From Rhodocollybia butyracea (Eukaryota > Basidiomycota > Agaricomycetes > Agaricales > Omphalotaceae), in the NCBI GenBank assembly GCA_015501585.1, contig JADNRY010000155.1, positions 84,994 to 148,993 on the forward strand: DNA of 64,000 bases. The letters run 5' to 3'. Positions 46,709 to 57,742 of the stretch are shown here, one piece after another; the first letter of the stretch is position 1; each line of letters starts with the position of its first letter. The notes under the pieces were generated by a model. It was given only the letters and a program-made list of their open reading frames with translations. It searched no databases and was not told where the DNA came from. A program made the translations under genes and the position numbers.

Positions 46709-48951
46709 ATGCTCAGTGTCGAGCCAATACATGCTCTAGCTCTTCTTTTCTTCACTTCGATTCTCGTTTTATGTGCACGATGGAAGGATTCACGTCAATA
46801 CCCTCTACCTCCGGGCCCCAAGAAGCTTCCGATTCTAGGAACTTGTTTGATATCCCCAGAAAAGGTTTTATTTGGCTTGATTACATCGAGATGTGTCGGA
46901 AATACGGTAATAATTTTTATCACGATCGGGGGTATGCTCAAGGGGCTCGCCAGATTCCGACATTATTCACCTGAGCGCTCTCGGAAACTCCATTATCGTT
47001 CTGGACTCTGCACAGGCAATCAGTGATCTTCTTGAGAAGCGGTCCTTGCTGTACTCGAGTCGGCCTAACTCGGTATGTGACACCTATCTGGCCACTATCA
47101 TATATCACCTTTTAGTACCCCATACTCAGCTTTCCGTATTTTCGACAGGTCATGCTAAATGAGCTAATAGGGTACGTGATTGATTCTACTTTCTGGTGCA
47201 CCGCCGATTTTCTTGAGCCCCCCAGTATGACTGAAGCAAAAATCTCGGCGGTGTCACGGTGTATCAGATGATAGATCACCGCGCCTTCTAATAATACAAT
47301 AGGTGGGGAATCACGCTTGGAACACGACCCAACGACGACATATGGAAAGCTCAGCGAAGAATACTTACAAACGCAATCCCTCCAACAGAAGTGAAGCGTT
47401 TTCATACGAAGCAAATCACAGCGACTCATGAGCTTCTTCGAGCCCTCGCGCATTCCGATGATATCATGGGAGATTTGTATACGTGAGTGTCTACAAGCGT
47501 AAAGGAGCCACTTTACTCATTATATCTAGGTGGACTACTGTACTCATCATGGATATAACTTATGGGATCCAAGGAGAAGAAGCCTTGCCCTTCATCAAGA
47601 CCGCCATTGAAGCAATAAAATCTTTAGACGTCGCTGCAACTCCTGGCGCATTCCTAGTAGATCAATTCCCCATTCGTAAGTAAAACACCAGCGTATTTCG
47701 TATTCATCCTGCTCGAATAACACCCCGAATCCAGTAAAATATGTACCGGAATGGTTTCCAGGAGCTGGCTTCAAGCGTAAAGCGAGAGGATGGAATCTTT
47801 GCGCACGAAGATGACTGAAGACCCTTTTCGTGTAACCAAAGAACGAACGGTAAATTCTTTATTATTGGACTGTCGGATCTTCATTGACGCAACGCTACAA
47901 TCATTAGGTCGCTGGGACTGCCACTTCGTCTCTTGCCTCCGTTGCCCTTGAACAGATAGAACCTACTAAGGACATAGCACAGCAGGAAGAGCTCATTAAG
48001 GCAGCCTCTGCAATGGCTCATGTAGGTAATATCCTATCTTATTAGGCTATTAGGCTTGCAGTTCACTCTCTCAAAAGGTGGACGGACACAATAGTTATGA
48101 CCATGGGGAGTTTTATACTGGTGAACGGAACAGTTTCTCGAAGTCCTTATGCGCACTGCTAACAAAATTAAGGCTATGTTGATGAATCCGGACATTCAAA
48201 CCGAAGCTCAACGTGAACTCGATAGGGTTTTGGCGCCAGGAGATTTGCCAACCTTTTCCCTCGAGCCAGATCTTCCATACATCCATGCAGTTGTTCGAGA
48301 GGTATTGAGGTACCAGAAGACCTTGGTTGAATATCGATATACGCTCATAACCTGTACATATAGATATCAACCCAGTCGCAGCTCTATGTTTCCCACATCT
48401 TGTTACTGAAGATGATGTTTATTCCGGATATCTAATTCCCAAGAACTCAATTATTATACCCAATGTCTGGTGAGCATACAGTCTATCTCTATCACTTGGT
48501 AGTTTCTGAACAGTGAAAATACGATACTCAGGTCAATTCTACACAACGAAGAAGATTATCCAGATCCATATCGATTCAACCCTTCTCGCTTTTCTTGATA
48601 TTAATGGGAAATTAGACCCCAGTGTCAAAAGATATAGGTCCTGCATTCGGATTTGGCAGACGCGCTTGTGTGAGTCATTCCGGTTCACAATTTTTGGGTG
48701 GAGTTGATGTAAGAGATATTCATCGATAGCCCGGTAAAGAGCTTGCATTGGCATCATTGTGGATTGGGATGGCGTCCATTTTAAGGTGCTACAGAATTGA
48801 ACCTGAGATCGATGAGCATGGTAACCTTGCGGAGCGAAAAGCGGAGTGGTATCCTGGGTTATCACTTGTCAACCATCCACTTCCTTTCAAATGTCGCTTT
48901 ATTCCTCGCTACAAGGACATAGAAGCGTCTCTGGATGTGAAACTTACTTGA
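46709..48951 (+). pseudogene. cytochrome P450 (P450-5), multiple frameshifts
   Basis: All twelve exons are recognisable, but the reading frame is broken repeatedly. A G is lost after PKKLPILG in exon 1 (about 46839), a T in exon 6 (about 47799) and a T in the I-helix exon 8 (about 48079). A C is gained at the start of exon 10 (about 48371), a T in exon 11 (about 48592) and an A further on in exon 11 (about 48630). Every one of these lies in or beside a run of two or more identical bases. The ATG codon that ends exon 6 in the paralogues reads ACG here. Splice sites are preserved. The hairpin element in intron 3 (47199-47253) has lost its TA flanks. It is expected to be non-functional unless these are sequencing errors. 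Confidence 0.88.
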
Positions 48952-49312
48952 GAACTGTACCGTGTAAATGTAGTGTTTCCTGAAGGTCAAACGGTACTTA
49001 TGATAAGGTGTATAAATTGTACTTCAACATCAAGATCGTTCACGATATGATCACCTTAACATGTGAACGTGAAGTTGAGCGCAATTCCACCAATTTAAGA
49101 GTTACACTGGGAAAAAGCCACGATCATAAGTTATCGATACATCAACGTACAAAAAGGGTCATGAAGGGGAAGATCATAAAGATACCATGAAAAAAAAGCG
49201 TGCACACAGCCTAAGCCAGCCAGCGAGTAGAAACCAGTCGACTCGCCCATTCGCTCTTGGGTTTTCTAGCGACTTCCTATGCCAGGATTAAATATTCCAA
49301 ACCCATACGCTC

Positions 49313-49861
49313 TCATCGTCTCCTTTCTATTCCCACCCCCACCCCCACCCCAACACTCAAAATCAAAATAATGAAAATCCCCAAAGCAATCAAGCACCGT
49401 TTCGCCCATTTAATCTCGGTCCCTCGCATTTTTTGAAGAATCTCCTCTCGTTCAGCAGGAGTTTTTTCTGGGAGCCATACGGTCGAAGGTGCGCCTGATG
49501 AAGGCTGGGGTTGACGGAGGGGAGAGAAGAGGATACACGCTCCCACAATCCAGAATGGAAGAATACTGGGAGATAGTTAGAACGAGGCTTGGATTGGAAA
49601 AACAAACTCACAAAACCCAAATTTAAACAGATACATCGCAAGTGTAACAGGTTCATTTGAGCCTGAGGAAGAATAGGCTGGGGGTTCTTCGATGTATGGG
49701 GTAGTGTCTCCTGTTCTTCCGATTTCGTCACGACCGAAAATCGGATCGACGGCGTCTGAAGTGGGTTGCAAAGCGACTGAAAACTGGCGGTATGCTCCTG
49801 GGGCTCTAGAGGGCAGTTGCTGGCTTTCAGCAAGCCCGGAAGGAGAAGATTCGGAAAACAT
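49313..49861 (-). pseudogene. small fungal membrane protein, one frameshift
   Basis: Two exons: 49861-49612 and 49565-49313, with a 46-bp GT-AG intron. Exon 1 is hydrophilic and ends with a PPAY motif (EEPPAYSSSG) followed by MYLFKFGF. Exon 2 continues in the +1 frame with PFWIVGACILFSPLR, then WLPEKTPAEREEIL, MRGTEIKWAKRC and a terminal hydrophobic helix (LIALGIFIILILSVGVG). This arrangement of two membrane segments around a charged EREE/WAKRC linker is a known conserved fungal pattern, but I know no function. One base appears to be missing in a T run at about 49559, between FF and PFW. Without that the gene would be complete at about 168 aa. Confidence 0.6.
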
Positions 49862-49869
49862 TCCTGAGA

Positions 49870-50368
49870 GCGCTTGAGGAGATTAGGGAACATTGGGAAA
49901 CTGCTTGAGCGCGGGTTATATACCAGACTCTTTATTCCTGAAGGAGGTACCTGTACATATGTGCACCAATCCAAGTCTATTCAAACCACTATCAGGAATA
50001 GGATGTTGGTATCCATCTAATGCGTGCAATTCATGCAAAAATTACCAGATAAGGCAATTTGGAATACTAGTACTAAATATACACAAATACTGGTTGCTTT
50101 GTCCGATTAATTATGGAAAGGAAATTTCCGGTCAGGTTCTGGGTAGTTGCCGAGAACACTCAACTTGTGTTGAATCATCAAGATGCCTTGTTCCAGATGG
50201 AGAAGACATTTTTCTTACCGTAGGCAAGCCTGAAATGGAAGATTCGGCAAGGATTCGGCATATTGACCTCGGGCGCTAAAACGGTCCAGCTACCATGACG
50301 ATGACTGACAATGACCACGCACGCCCATCTTGAAAGCTTCCGACCGGTTGACCTTTCCAACTAGTTCA
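49870..50368. other. intergenic between divergent genes
   Basis: Shared upstream region of the minus-strand membrane protein gene and the plus-strand F-box gene. No additional gene is recognised. Confidence 0.5.
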
Positions 50369-52490
50369 ATGCCAGGAGCTCAGCCAAGCAAAGATGTTAA
50401 AAAGGGCTCGAAGCTCTTTAGATTTCGCAAGAACTCTCAGTTGGACTCATTAGAGTCACAAGATTCTAAGGTCACAGCGGTCCCAGCGACATTTACCCTG
50501 TCTCGCAAGCACATCAGTAACCTAGATGTTATCTCTTCCACGCCAACTTTAGCTTCCGGCTCGCGGCCCTCCTACCGCCTTGAAGACATTCCAGACGATC
50601 TCTTGCACGAAATAGCGAGTTGGTGTACTCCACCAACACTCTTACGAGCTTCATTGGCAGTGAGTAGTCACTCTACGTCTCGTGTTGAATGGTTGCAAAC
50701 CTAAACATACTGCAGTGTAAACGACTTTTAACTCTCTTTCATCCATATCTCCATCACACGATCGACTGCTCATACACAGATTTATGTCGCTCCGCAATAA
50801 AGATCTTTCCACATAGCCCCTCAACCACGCGTTATATCAAGAATCTCATTCTCAAACCTAATCGAGAACCTTCGGGCTGGGCAAACAGCTCGGAGAAGAG
50901 TATTAATGAAGGCGATGTCCTTGATGTTCTCGAAGGGATAGCGTCAAATGGAGATTTACCGCTGTTAAGCATGTTCAAGTGGTTTGGGAAGGAGAGGCCA
51001 AGAGATTCCTTCTGGTTAAGCTTACGAGAAAAGTGAGTAAAATTGACTCGGTGATTCTATGCCCCCGCAAATATTTTTAACTTTTGAAGTCGGCAGTTGC
51101 CCGTACCTACGGGATATCGGTACCTCAGTAGGCCAGAAGACGCTAGCGAGTTTTCGAGCAGATCTTGAGGTACACACTCCTTCCCCTGACTCGTCTTCCT
51201 TCAATTCAACTATTCCTACTTCGCCGAAATCCAAATAGCTTTTCAAGTTTCAAAATCTTCAAGGATTTCATCTCTTCACGCAAGTCTCGGAGCACTGGAC
51301 CATGATAAGTGACCTTCGTATCCCTCAATAAGTACCTCATCTCAGGCTATATTCCAATCATTACACAGACTACCCCATTAACCAAGACTTACCTGCCACC
51401 TTATGGAATATGCTATTCTCCAGTGACTCCTTGGAAGAACTAACTCTCGATGGAACCTGTTTTGCCGCAGATGCATGGAACTTGAAACCCGTATTTTCTG
51501 GACGCTGGCCTAGCCTTCGAAAGCTCGCTCTGGGCAATGTATGGATTGATGATACTGACAGCATTAGTGATGATGAGATGATGTGCATGTTCTTTCAAGC
51601 ACATCCAACTTTAGAAGAGGTATCTTCCCTGGGAACAATGTTCTACTCCTCGGAAGTGATGGGGTGTTTGCTTTCGATGCCGAAGCTCGGGTTGTATCGA
51701 GGGAGATTGCAGCAACTTCAGCACGCGAACAGTGTGCTGTCACGGATCCAGAGTCTTGATCTTTCTGTTAGTTAAGCTATCGCCGTTTTGTCTTTCTTTC
51801 TTTGGACTATGAGCTGAGTACGCGTGTTACCTTATCAGGATTGGTTCAGCCCCTCTGCTAATTTGGGGGACGTCCTCGGAGATCTTCCCCATCTCAAATC
51901 ACTCTCTCTATATGTAAATTACATGGACAGCCCCTCTTCTCAGTTGGTATTCTATGAAAGACTTTTGCGAAGATGCCCTCAGCTCAGATGTTTCGAAATA
52001 TCATCAACATCATGGTTATCACTAGTAAGGGTCTACTCATCTTGTCCTGATTTTTGCTCACTCTTGGCATTATCGCTGTCTCTGTTTCCAGCGAGAGCTA
52101 TCAACCGGTATACGCGTCGTCCCCGGTCTTCGAATGCTAACCGTAACCCGAACCCTACGCAAACTCAATGTCAACGTGGACGGGTTCAAGGGAGGGAGCG
52201 ATCTCACCAAAAGTGCGATACAGATTGCTACCCGTAACCCAAATCTCCGTGAATTTACTCTTCGAGATGTTTTGCCCTGGGATCATCTTGATCAGCTTGC
52301 TGGGGTGTTTCGTACTAAACATATTGGTCGTTATAGGATTGAGCCGATTGAGAATCATCGTGAACCCGAACCTGAAGGTGTGCGTGGGCGCTTGCCGCGA
52401 GTTTTGAATGCGAGAGAGAGTGGTGTTGGAGCTGTGAGGCAGAGATATGAACGGTGCTTTGTGCGTGTTATCACAAATCCTTCTGGATAA
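50369..52490 (+). CDS. F-box/LRR-like protein D (intact)
   Basis: Seven exons splice into 577 aa with no frame break: 50369-50659, 50716-51032, 51097-51169, 51239-51308, 51369-51766, 51839-52024, 52092-52490. I chose ATG 50369 because it is the first ATG of the open exon. Residues about 72-97 form a truncated-looking F-box helix pair (YRLEDIPDDLLHEIASWC, then TLLRASLA). Downstream, leucine-rich segments typical of fungal F-box substrate receptors occur (SLEELTLDG, LRKLALGNVWID, LRCFEISS, NLREFTLRDVLPWD). The likely role is substrate recruitment to an SCF ubiquitin ligase; the target is unknown. It is the only one of the four copies in this window with an F-box and a continuous frame. Confidence 0.85.
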
Positions 52491-52618
52491 GGAAGTGAAC
52501 GTTGTTGTGTTTATTTGAGTTTGGGAAAAGCGGTGTTGACGTGTGACTTTTACTGCTTTGGATCGCTGAGTAGAGCATAGATGATAATGTTCATTCAACT
52601 GCTCCCGACTGTCATTGC

Positions 52619-52691
52619 GTGCACCTCGGGATTCGAACTCACACTTCCATCTGGGAGCACAGCGGTGCGTCTTAAGGTCGCCGTGGTGCAC
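52619..52691 (-). tRNA. tRNA-like element, probably non-functional
   Basis: Perfect 7-bp acceptor strands GTGCACC/GGTGCAC enclose 59 nt, giving the normal 73-nt spacing, and a Pol III B-box-like GAGTTCGAATCC is present. The T stem does not pair, the D arm lacks GG, and the anticodon arm is weak, so it is a tRNA pseudogene or tRNA-derived SINE head rather than a working tRNA. Confidence 0.3.
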
Positions 52692-52699
52692 ATACCTTT

Positions 52700-53110
52700 A
52701 GTGGTCAAATCATGTCTCGACAGTTGGTGAGAATACCTGGTTACTTATACTTGGTTTGTTGTGATCTATGATATTATATGCATCTGTCCAATCCACTAAG
52801 TGATACGTTTCTGCAGAGTGAACGTGTTTCTCCATTATCGGCGTCATCATCGATCATTCCGGATGTGCAAGTTCATTTACTACTTATTAATAACCGAGCG
52901 ATGAGAAGTCCAATGACTTCTAGATTTCTGTTATCATGCACGCAGTACGCCACAACATCATGGTCCGCCCTGGCCGTCTGCTCTCGCACACCTTCATTTC
53001 CCGGAAATACCAGGTGACAGCTTTAAAATTAACGACAGCGCTTGAAATCCCTCCTCCAAGTCCCTCCTAGAAAACACTCAACGGGGCCAACACCTCTCCC
53101 GTCAATCAAG
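52700..53110. other. intergenic, no gene recognised
   Basis: Upstream region of the DUF6534 gene; nothing further is seen. Confidence 0.5.
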
Positions 53111-53121
53111 GACCCTCCAAA

Positions 53122-54714
53122 ATGCCTTTCACCTCTACTCTTGGTGAGCTGATTTTAATCCATTACTCCTGGAAAGCGCTAAATCTCGAAATGTAGGTAT
53201 TACGCTACTCGGTATCCTCGTAGCCTGTGTTCTCTTTGGTCTGTTTACCGCGCAAGTGTATATCTACCACAAGAACTTTCCTAATGAATCGCGTTGGATC
53301 CGGTTTGGCCTGGTATGCAAGTCGTCCCCACTCTGATCACGATGCTTGAATAATAACTCACTTCATTGGGTTGCAGGTTGATGGGATGTGGTACGTCCAT
53401 CCCATTTTATTCAAGCTGACTTATAAAGCTGAATTCGATCTTCCTCCTCCATCCAGGCTCATCGAGCTGGGCCATACGATGTGCCTCTTCCACCTTGTCT
53501 ACTACTATGCCATAGTTCAGTTTGGGGTCCCGAATGCGATCATGACATCAGCTCCCCCCTCCTTTGCCGTGTCTATTTTCTTTCACGGCGCAGTGGCCGT
53601 CCTCGGTAAGTCCTCATACAATGACATAAAAACGAGTACACGAAGACCCTAAATTCTCTCCTTGAAGCTCAAGGGTATTTTACCTACCGGATTGCCCGAT
53701 TCACAGGCCCCCCGTACTATATTCCTGTTATCTGTCTCTTCCTCATGACTTGCCAGCTGTCATTAGACATGGTAGTCGGCGTCAAGGCAGCAATAATCGC
53801 TGGAAAGAGTGTAGAAATGTATCTCACCTCGACCAAATGGCTGATCCTGGCTCCGCTGGTCCTTCGTGCCGTTGTGGATATTATCATCTCTGTAACCCTA
53901 GTATATTGTCTATTGTACCAGCGGAGTGCCAGTGCCTTCAAAAAGTAAGGAGTAAAGCTGTATCTGAACCTCTGACCTCATTCCTTGGTTCCACAGTACA
54001 ACAGCGGTGATCGATAAATTAATACTATGGTCTATCGGTGCGTCGTTCGTCAGATCTAATTACCTTCATGGCTTTAACCTTTGATTCAGAGACTGGGGTC
54101 ATAACTAGGTAACGTCCTATGGTGTCCATCATTCTTGTTCAGAGAACTGAAGGGCTCTTCCAGCATGCTTGGTGTTGCGGTGATAATATGCGTGAGTACG
54201 TTCCGTCTTTGCTGATTCCCTCTTAACATGCAGTCCTGATAGTACCTCCATAACGTCGAAAACTGTAAGTCGTAGCTTACGCGGACCTTTCACAAGAGCT
54301 TATGCTCACTTGATTTCAAAACAGATACATGGGTCGCCCTTTATGTTGTGTTTCCTAAAGGTGACTTCCTCGTATCAGCCTGTGTCCCTAACACTGACCA
54401 TTATTGATAGTTTTCTCCAACACCATGTTAGCCAAGTACGTGCATTCACTTGCAACCTCTGGGCCAACTATTAATCCCAAGCCCCAAGTATGAATCACCG
54501 TGTCGTGCTACGGAAAATGCAGTCGGCACTCATATTGTCTGGTGGTCTTGACATCTCAAACGTGAGATCGCGGAGCATACTACAATTTAATCATTCAACA
54601 GATAATATTCTTTCACCAACGACACCGTCGACGCTGGATACCCCCTTGGATTCAGACAAGATTCGATTAGGTTTAATTCCATCGCCAACTCGAAGCGTTG
54701 AAAGCGAAGTCTAA
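53122..54714 (+). CDS. DUF6534 family seven-helix membrane protein
   Basis: A multi-exon gene starting at ATG 53122 (MPFTSTLG) and ending at TAA 54712. Exons in order encode GITLLGILVACVLFGLFTAQ, WIRFGLVDGMWYVH, a helix-rich part with FFHGAVAVL, RIARFTGPPYYIPVICLFLM, a long exon (53760-53944) with WLILAPLVLRAVVDIIISVT, then the family-typical DKLILWSIETG, MLGVAVIIC, YTWVALYVVFPKVFSNTMLA and a hydrophilic tail ending SPTRSVESEV. About seven membrane segments are expected. Proteins of this family are abundant in Agaricomycetes and have no assigned function. All junctions I checked keep the frame. Confidence 0.85.
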
Positions 54715-54719
54715 GAGGA

Positions 54720-55880
54720 GTGTGTAAATGAAGGCCTTTCATTCTGCAGCTCACGGCGTTGCTACTATCGGACAAAAATCAGTGGCCATCTCCCAGGACA
54801 AGAATACGAGCTTCGGTTGGTGTCATTCAAAGCTGTAAATTATCGTTAAAGAGTATCCTGTATCTGCTGTTTCGGTTTTACTAACTGTTAATATCAGCCC
54901 CTGAGTATACATAGTGGATGAGTGAGCGAGCGAGGGTCAAAGTAGTATCTTGAGCGAGTTTAAGATGTTTGTAAATACAGACTCAGTGAGACCTCCCTTA
55001 CTTATTCCTTCTCTCTACACTTTCAAGATGACTGATTGAGTGAGGGATCTGGATTCAAATGTTCAACGTACAATCCTGATTCTTGGGTGAGGTTGGGCTA
55101 GAACCTTAGTACGAACTAACATACTTACTGGGTTACATAGGCTATATTCAGAAAAGCTGAACGAGCTACTTAGTAGGATGAATTCGTAATGAAGGGGGCT
55201 GCCTTGTGCCTTGGTACCTGGGGTTAAACTTTCTTGATTCCCTTCACAGCTCACTTGGTATCACTGTCTCCAGTTTTTCATCTGTTGTTGTTCCTTTGAG
55301 AAAGGGGCAGATACCTGTACCGTGCTTTGGCTGTGTTTCCTGCCAGTATGTCGGTATTACCTATGTTAAGCTTGTGTTAAGCATGAAAAACCAAACATAG
55401 AAAAAATTGTGTGGGTGTATGCATTGGGCACCACTGGGCACCATTGATAGTGCAGACTTGCACTGGTCGGGGAAGCTGACTATAAGATCAAAGATCGTTT
55501 GAACTGAAATCGTGTATTGAAAAGAAGACAGTATCGGGTACCAATAAGTATTTTTATTTTTATTTAATCATATTTATTCGCATTTGCGCATACATACCAG
55601 TAAGTACTACAATGAGAGAAATCCGTATTGTCATGATAATTGATTCTGCCTGCAACAGTAAATTCCCGAAGGAACGGGGCGAGAGCGTGCTCTCTGCCAG
55701 ATTACGCACTGGTCGACGGTGTGATGATGTTCATGTGTCAGGTTGGATATGTAAAATAAGGTAGGTAATGCCATATGTAAAGGTATGGAGGGAGATTTTA
55801 TAGAGAAATGTGTGTGAAAGAGATATGAGAAAGAAAAATGTGAGAGAGGATCAGAGAGAAGGTAGCTAAGGGAAACAAGG
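54720..55880. other. intergenic, no gene recognised
   Basis: No coding frame with recognisable features; AT-rich towards 55560. Confidence 0.5.
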
Positions 55881-55892
55881 GGGGAGAGGGGA

Positions 55893-56285
55893 CTATTCGT
55901 CTTCGTTGTCCAGTAGCTCCGGGAGGTCTCCGAGAATGTCGTGGAAGCGTTTGGTTTCGTTAACATAGGGAAAAAGGTGCCGTAGAATTTGGGTGAAGTG
56001 AGGAGGGAGCGCATATTCCAGTGCATCCTGCTGACGATCTGCCGTAGACGGTGCCTTGCCTCATAGTGTGCTGAGCACTGGAAGAGATAGTGAAATACTG
56101 TTCCGGGGTGTCGGCAGCAGCATGGACATGTAGGCGAGTCGGCTCATTTTATGCCATGGAGATGTTTTTGCAGAGGGATATGCCCGGTACGAAGTTGGGT
56201 GAGAACGGTGAGAAGTTTCCGAGGTAGATGGCGAGAGCACCAATATTACTTCCTTGTCGTAGGTCTCCCTTTTCAACGCTAGCAT
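55893..56285 (-). pseudogene. LINE (non-LTR retrotransposon) C-terminal relic
   Basis: The minus strand encodes LLTVLTQLRTGHIPLQKHLH, an in-frame TGA, then SPTCPCCCRHPGTVFHYLFQC and HYEARHRLRQI. This is the zinc-finger tail that follows the RNase H domain in fungal LINE polyproteins: the RTGH motif, then C-x2-C, then H-x3-C spacing. A frameshift near 55965 separates it from a terminal segment (FHDILGDLPELLDNEDE) ending at 55893. Reverse transcriptase and RNase H catalytic parts are absent, so it is a dead 3' fragment. Confidence 0.75.
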
Positions 56286-56289
56286 CTGA

Positions 56290-57740
56290 TGATCTACGCC
56301 TATCCGAAGGCATGGAAAGAAACCAGTCGTCTACAGAGACCGCATTTCTCTTCGTGAAAGTCACGAGATGACGACGACTTTCCTGTGGAGGATTGAATTT
56401 ATTGATTTGCGGATGATTACGGATGATGAAGGGTGTTCTTTTGGGAGCCTTACTAAATTTTTAGTTAACCATGACAATATGTCAAGCGTTTCTGGCTCCT
56501 TTATGTTCGCGTAGTTGAAAGCTCGGGACCAACGTTCGAGGAGCTCTTACAATCTTCAGTACTCCTCGAGGAGCGCGTCGTTTGTGCACTGTAGAAAGTG
56601 TACACACGCACGGAAACTAGGAGACGCGTGCTCTTTGCCATTTCTCATTCCCGAGCTCCGACCAGCTTCGCAAGTATTTTACTATCCATAGACTCGTACT
56701 ATCCATGGCACCTACTCCTCTACCCATACCTCTTCAAAACTGATTAGTTCATATACAATACGTATATGGATGAGGAGTGAGAAAAGTCCTATTGAGCAGC
56801 GACTTCATGTTCTCGAATGCAAGACTGTCTGATCTGTCCTTCAATGCATTTCTTGTCTCAGCAGATTAAAGTCGGCAGGTTTTGTCCGGTGAACAGCTAG
56901 CACAAGCTGGGGGACAATTTACTTGAAACCTGAGGAATTACCTCGATTTTCGGTACACATGGAATCGTTCAAAGACCTGTTGGCGGACAGATAAAGACGC
57001 ATCTCAGGCTGCGGAGTCTACGTATGACATTTTTTAGGTATTCTATGGGACAGAATTATTTCGGGGATCGGGAGAACTACTTTGACCTCCGGCGTGCATT
57101 TCTAAGATGGGAAAAGCCCACGATGAATTGGAGGAGTTTCATTAGTGTCAGCCCGTGTCAGTTGTGTATTACGACCCCAGAGTATGGATGTTTGTTTTAT
57201 AGCTGTATGAGTAGCCTTACCTAGTTATAACTGTGGGAATCGGATCTCACCAGTATAATTTCATACTATCATGTATTCATCATCCCTCTGACAGAGGCAT
57301 CTCTTTGCCCCTATGTACACCACCCACTAACCCCTTTCTAGAACCATTATCTGATAATGCCTACGGTGGATTTATAACTGTTATCCTTCACGTCCCCAGT
57401 TGCCACCGCCAAACTCGGAGGGTCCACTGTCCTGATCTTACAATTAGAGGCGAATATGGTACCGGTTATTAATATATTTATCTCTACACCGGGAATGCAT
57501 CGAGCCCAACACATTGGCGGATATGATTTTGTGGTGGAGAGGATACCCCATATCTGTCGGTGTTCAAAGCGGAACATCGAGGGCGCAGCTTGTCCTTACA
57601 CCATCCCGAGTGATTCCCGAGTGATTAGAATAGCGCTCCGTATGCAGACTAATTGATTATCGTTCTTGTTCGTCAAAAGCATTAAATCAAGGGAAATTAC
57701 AGGCGTTAACATGCGCTATACCAAATTGAAGAACGTTCAA
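56290..57740. other. intergenic, no gene recognised
   Basis: ORFs at 57024-57221 (plus) and 57347-57577 (minus) show no recognisable family or shared features. Confidence 0.45.
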
Positions 57741-57742
57741 TT

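Noticed and set aside
49390..49974. 194-codon minus-strand ORF overlapping the small membrane protein
   Set aside because: It is the wrong frame: the alternative frames carry PPAY, the membrane helices and the EREE/WAKRC linker expected of the protein family, plus a good intron.
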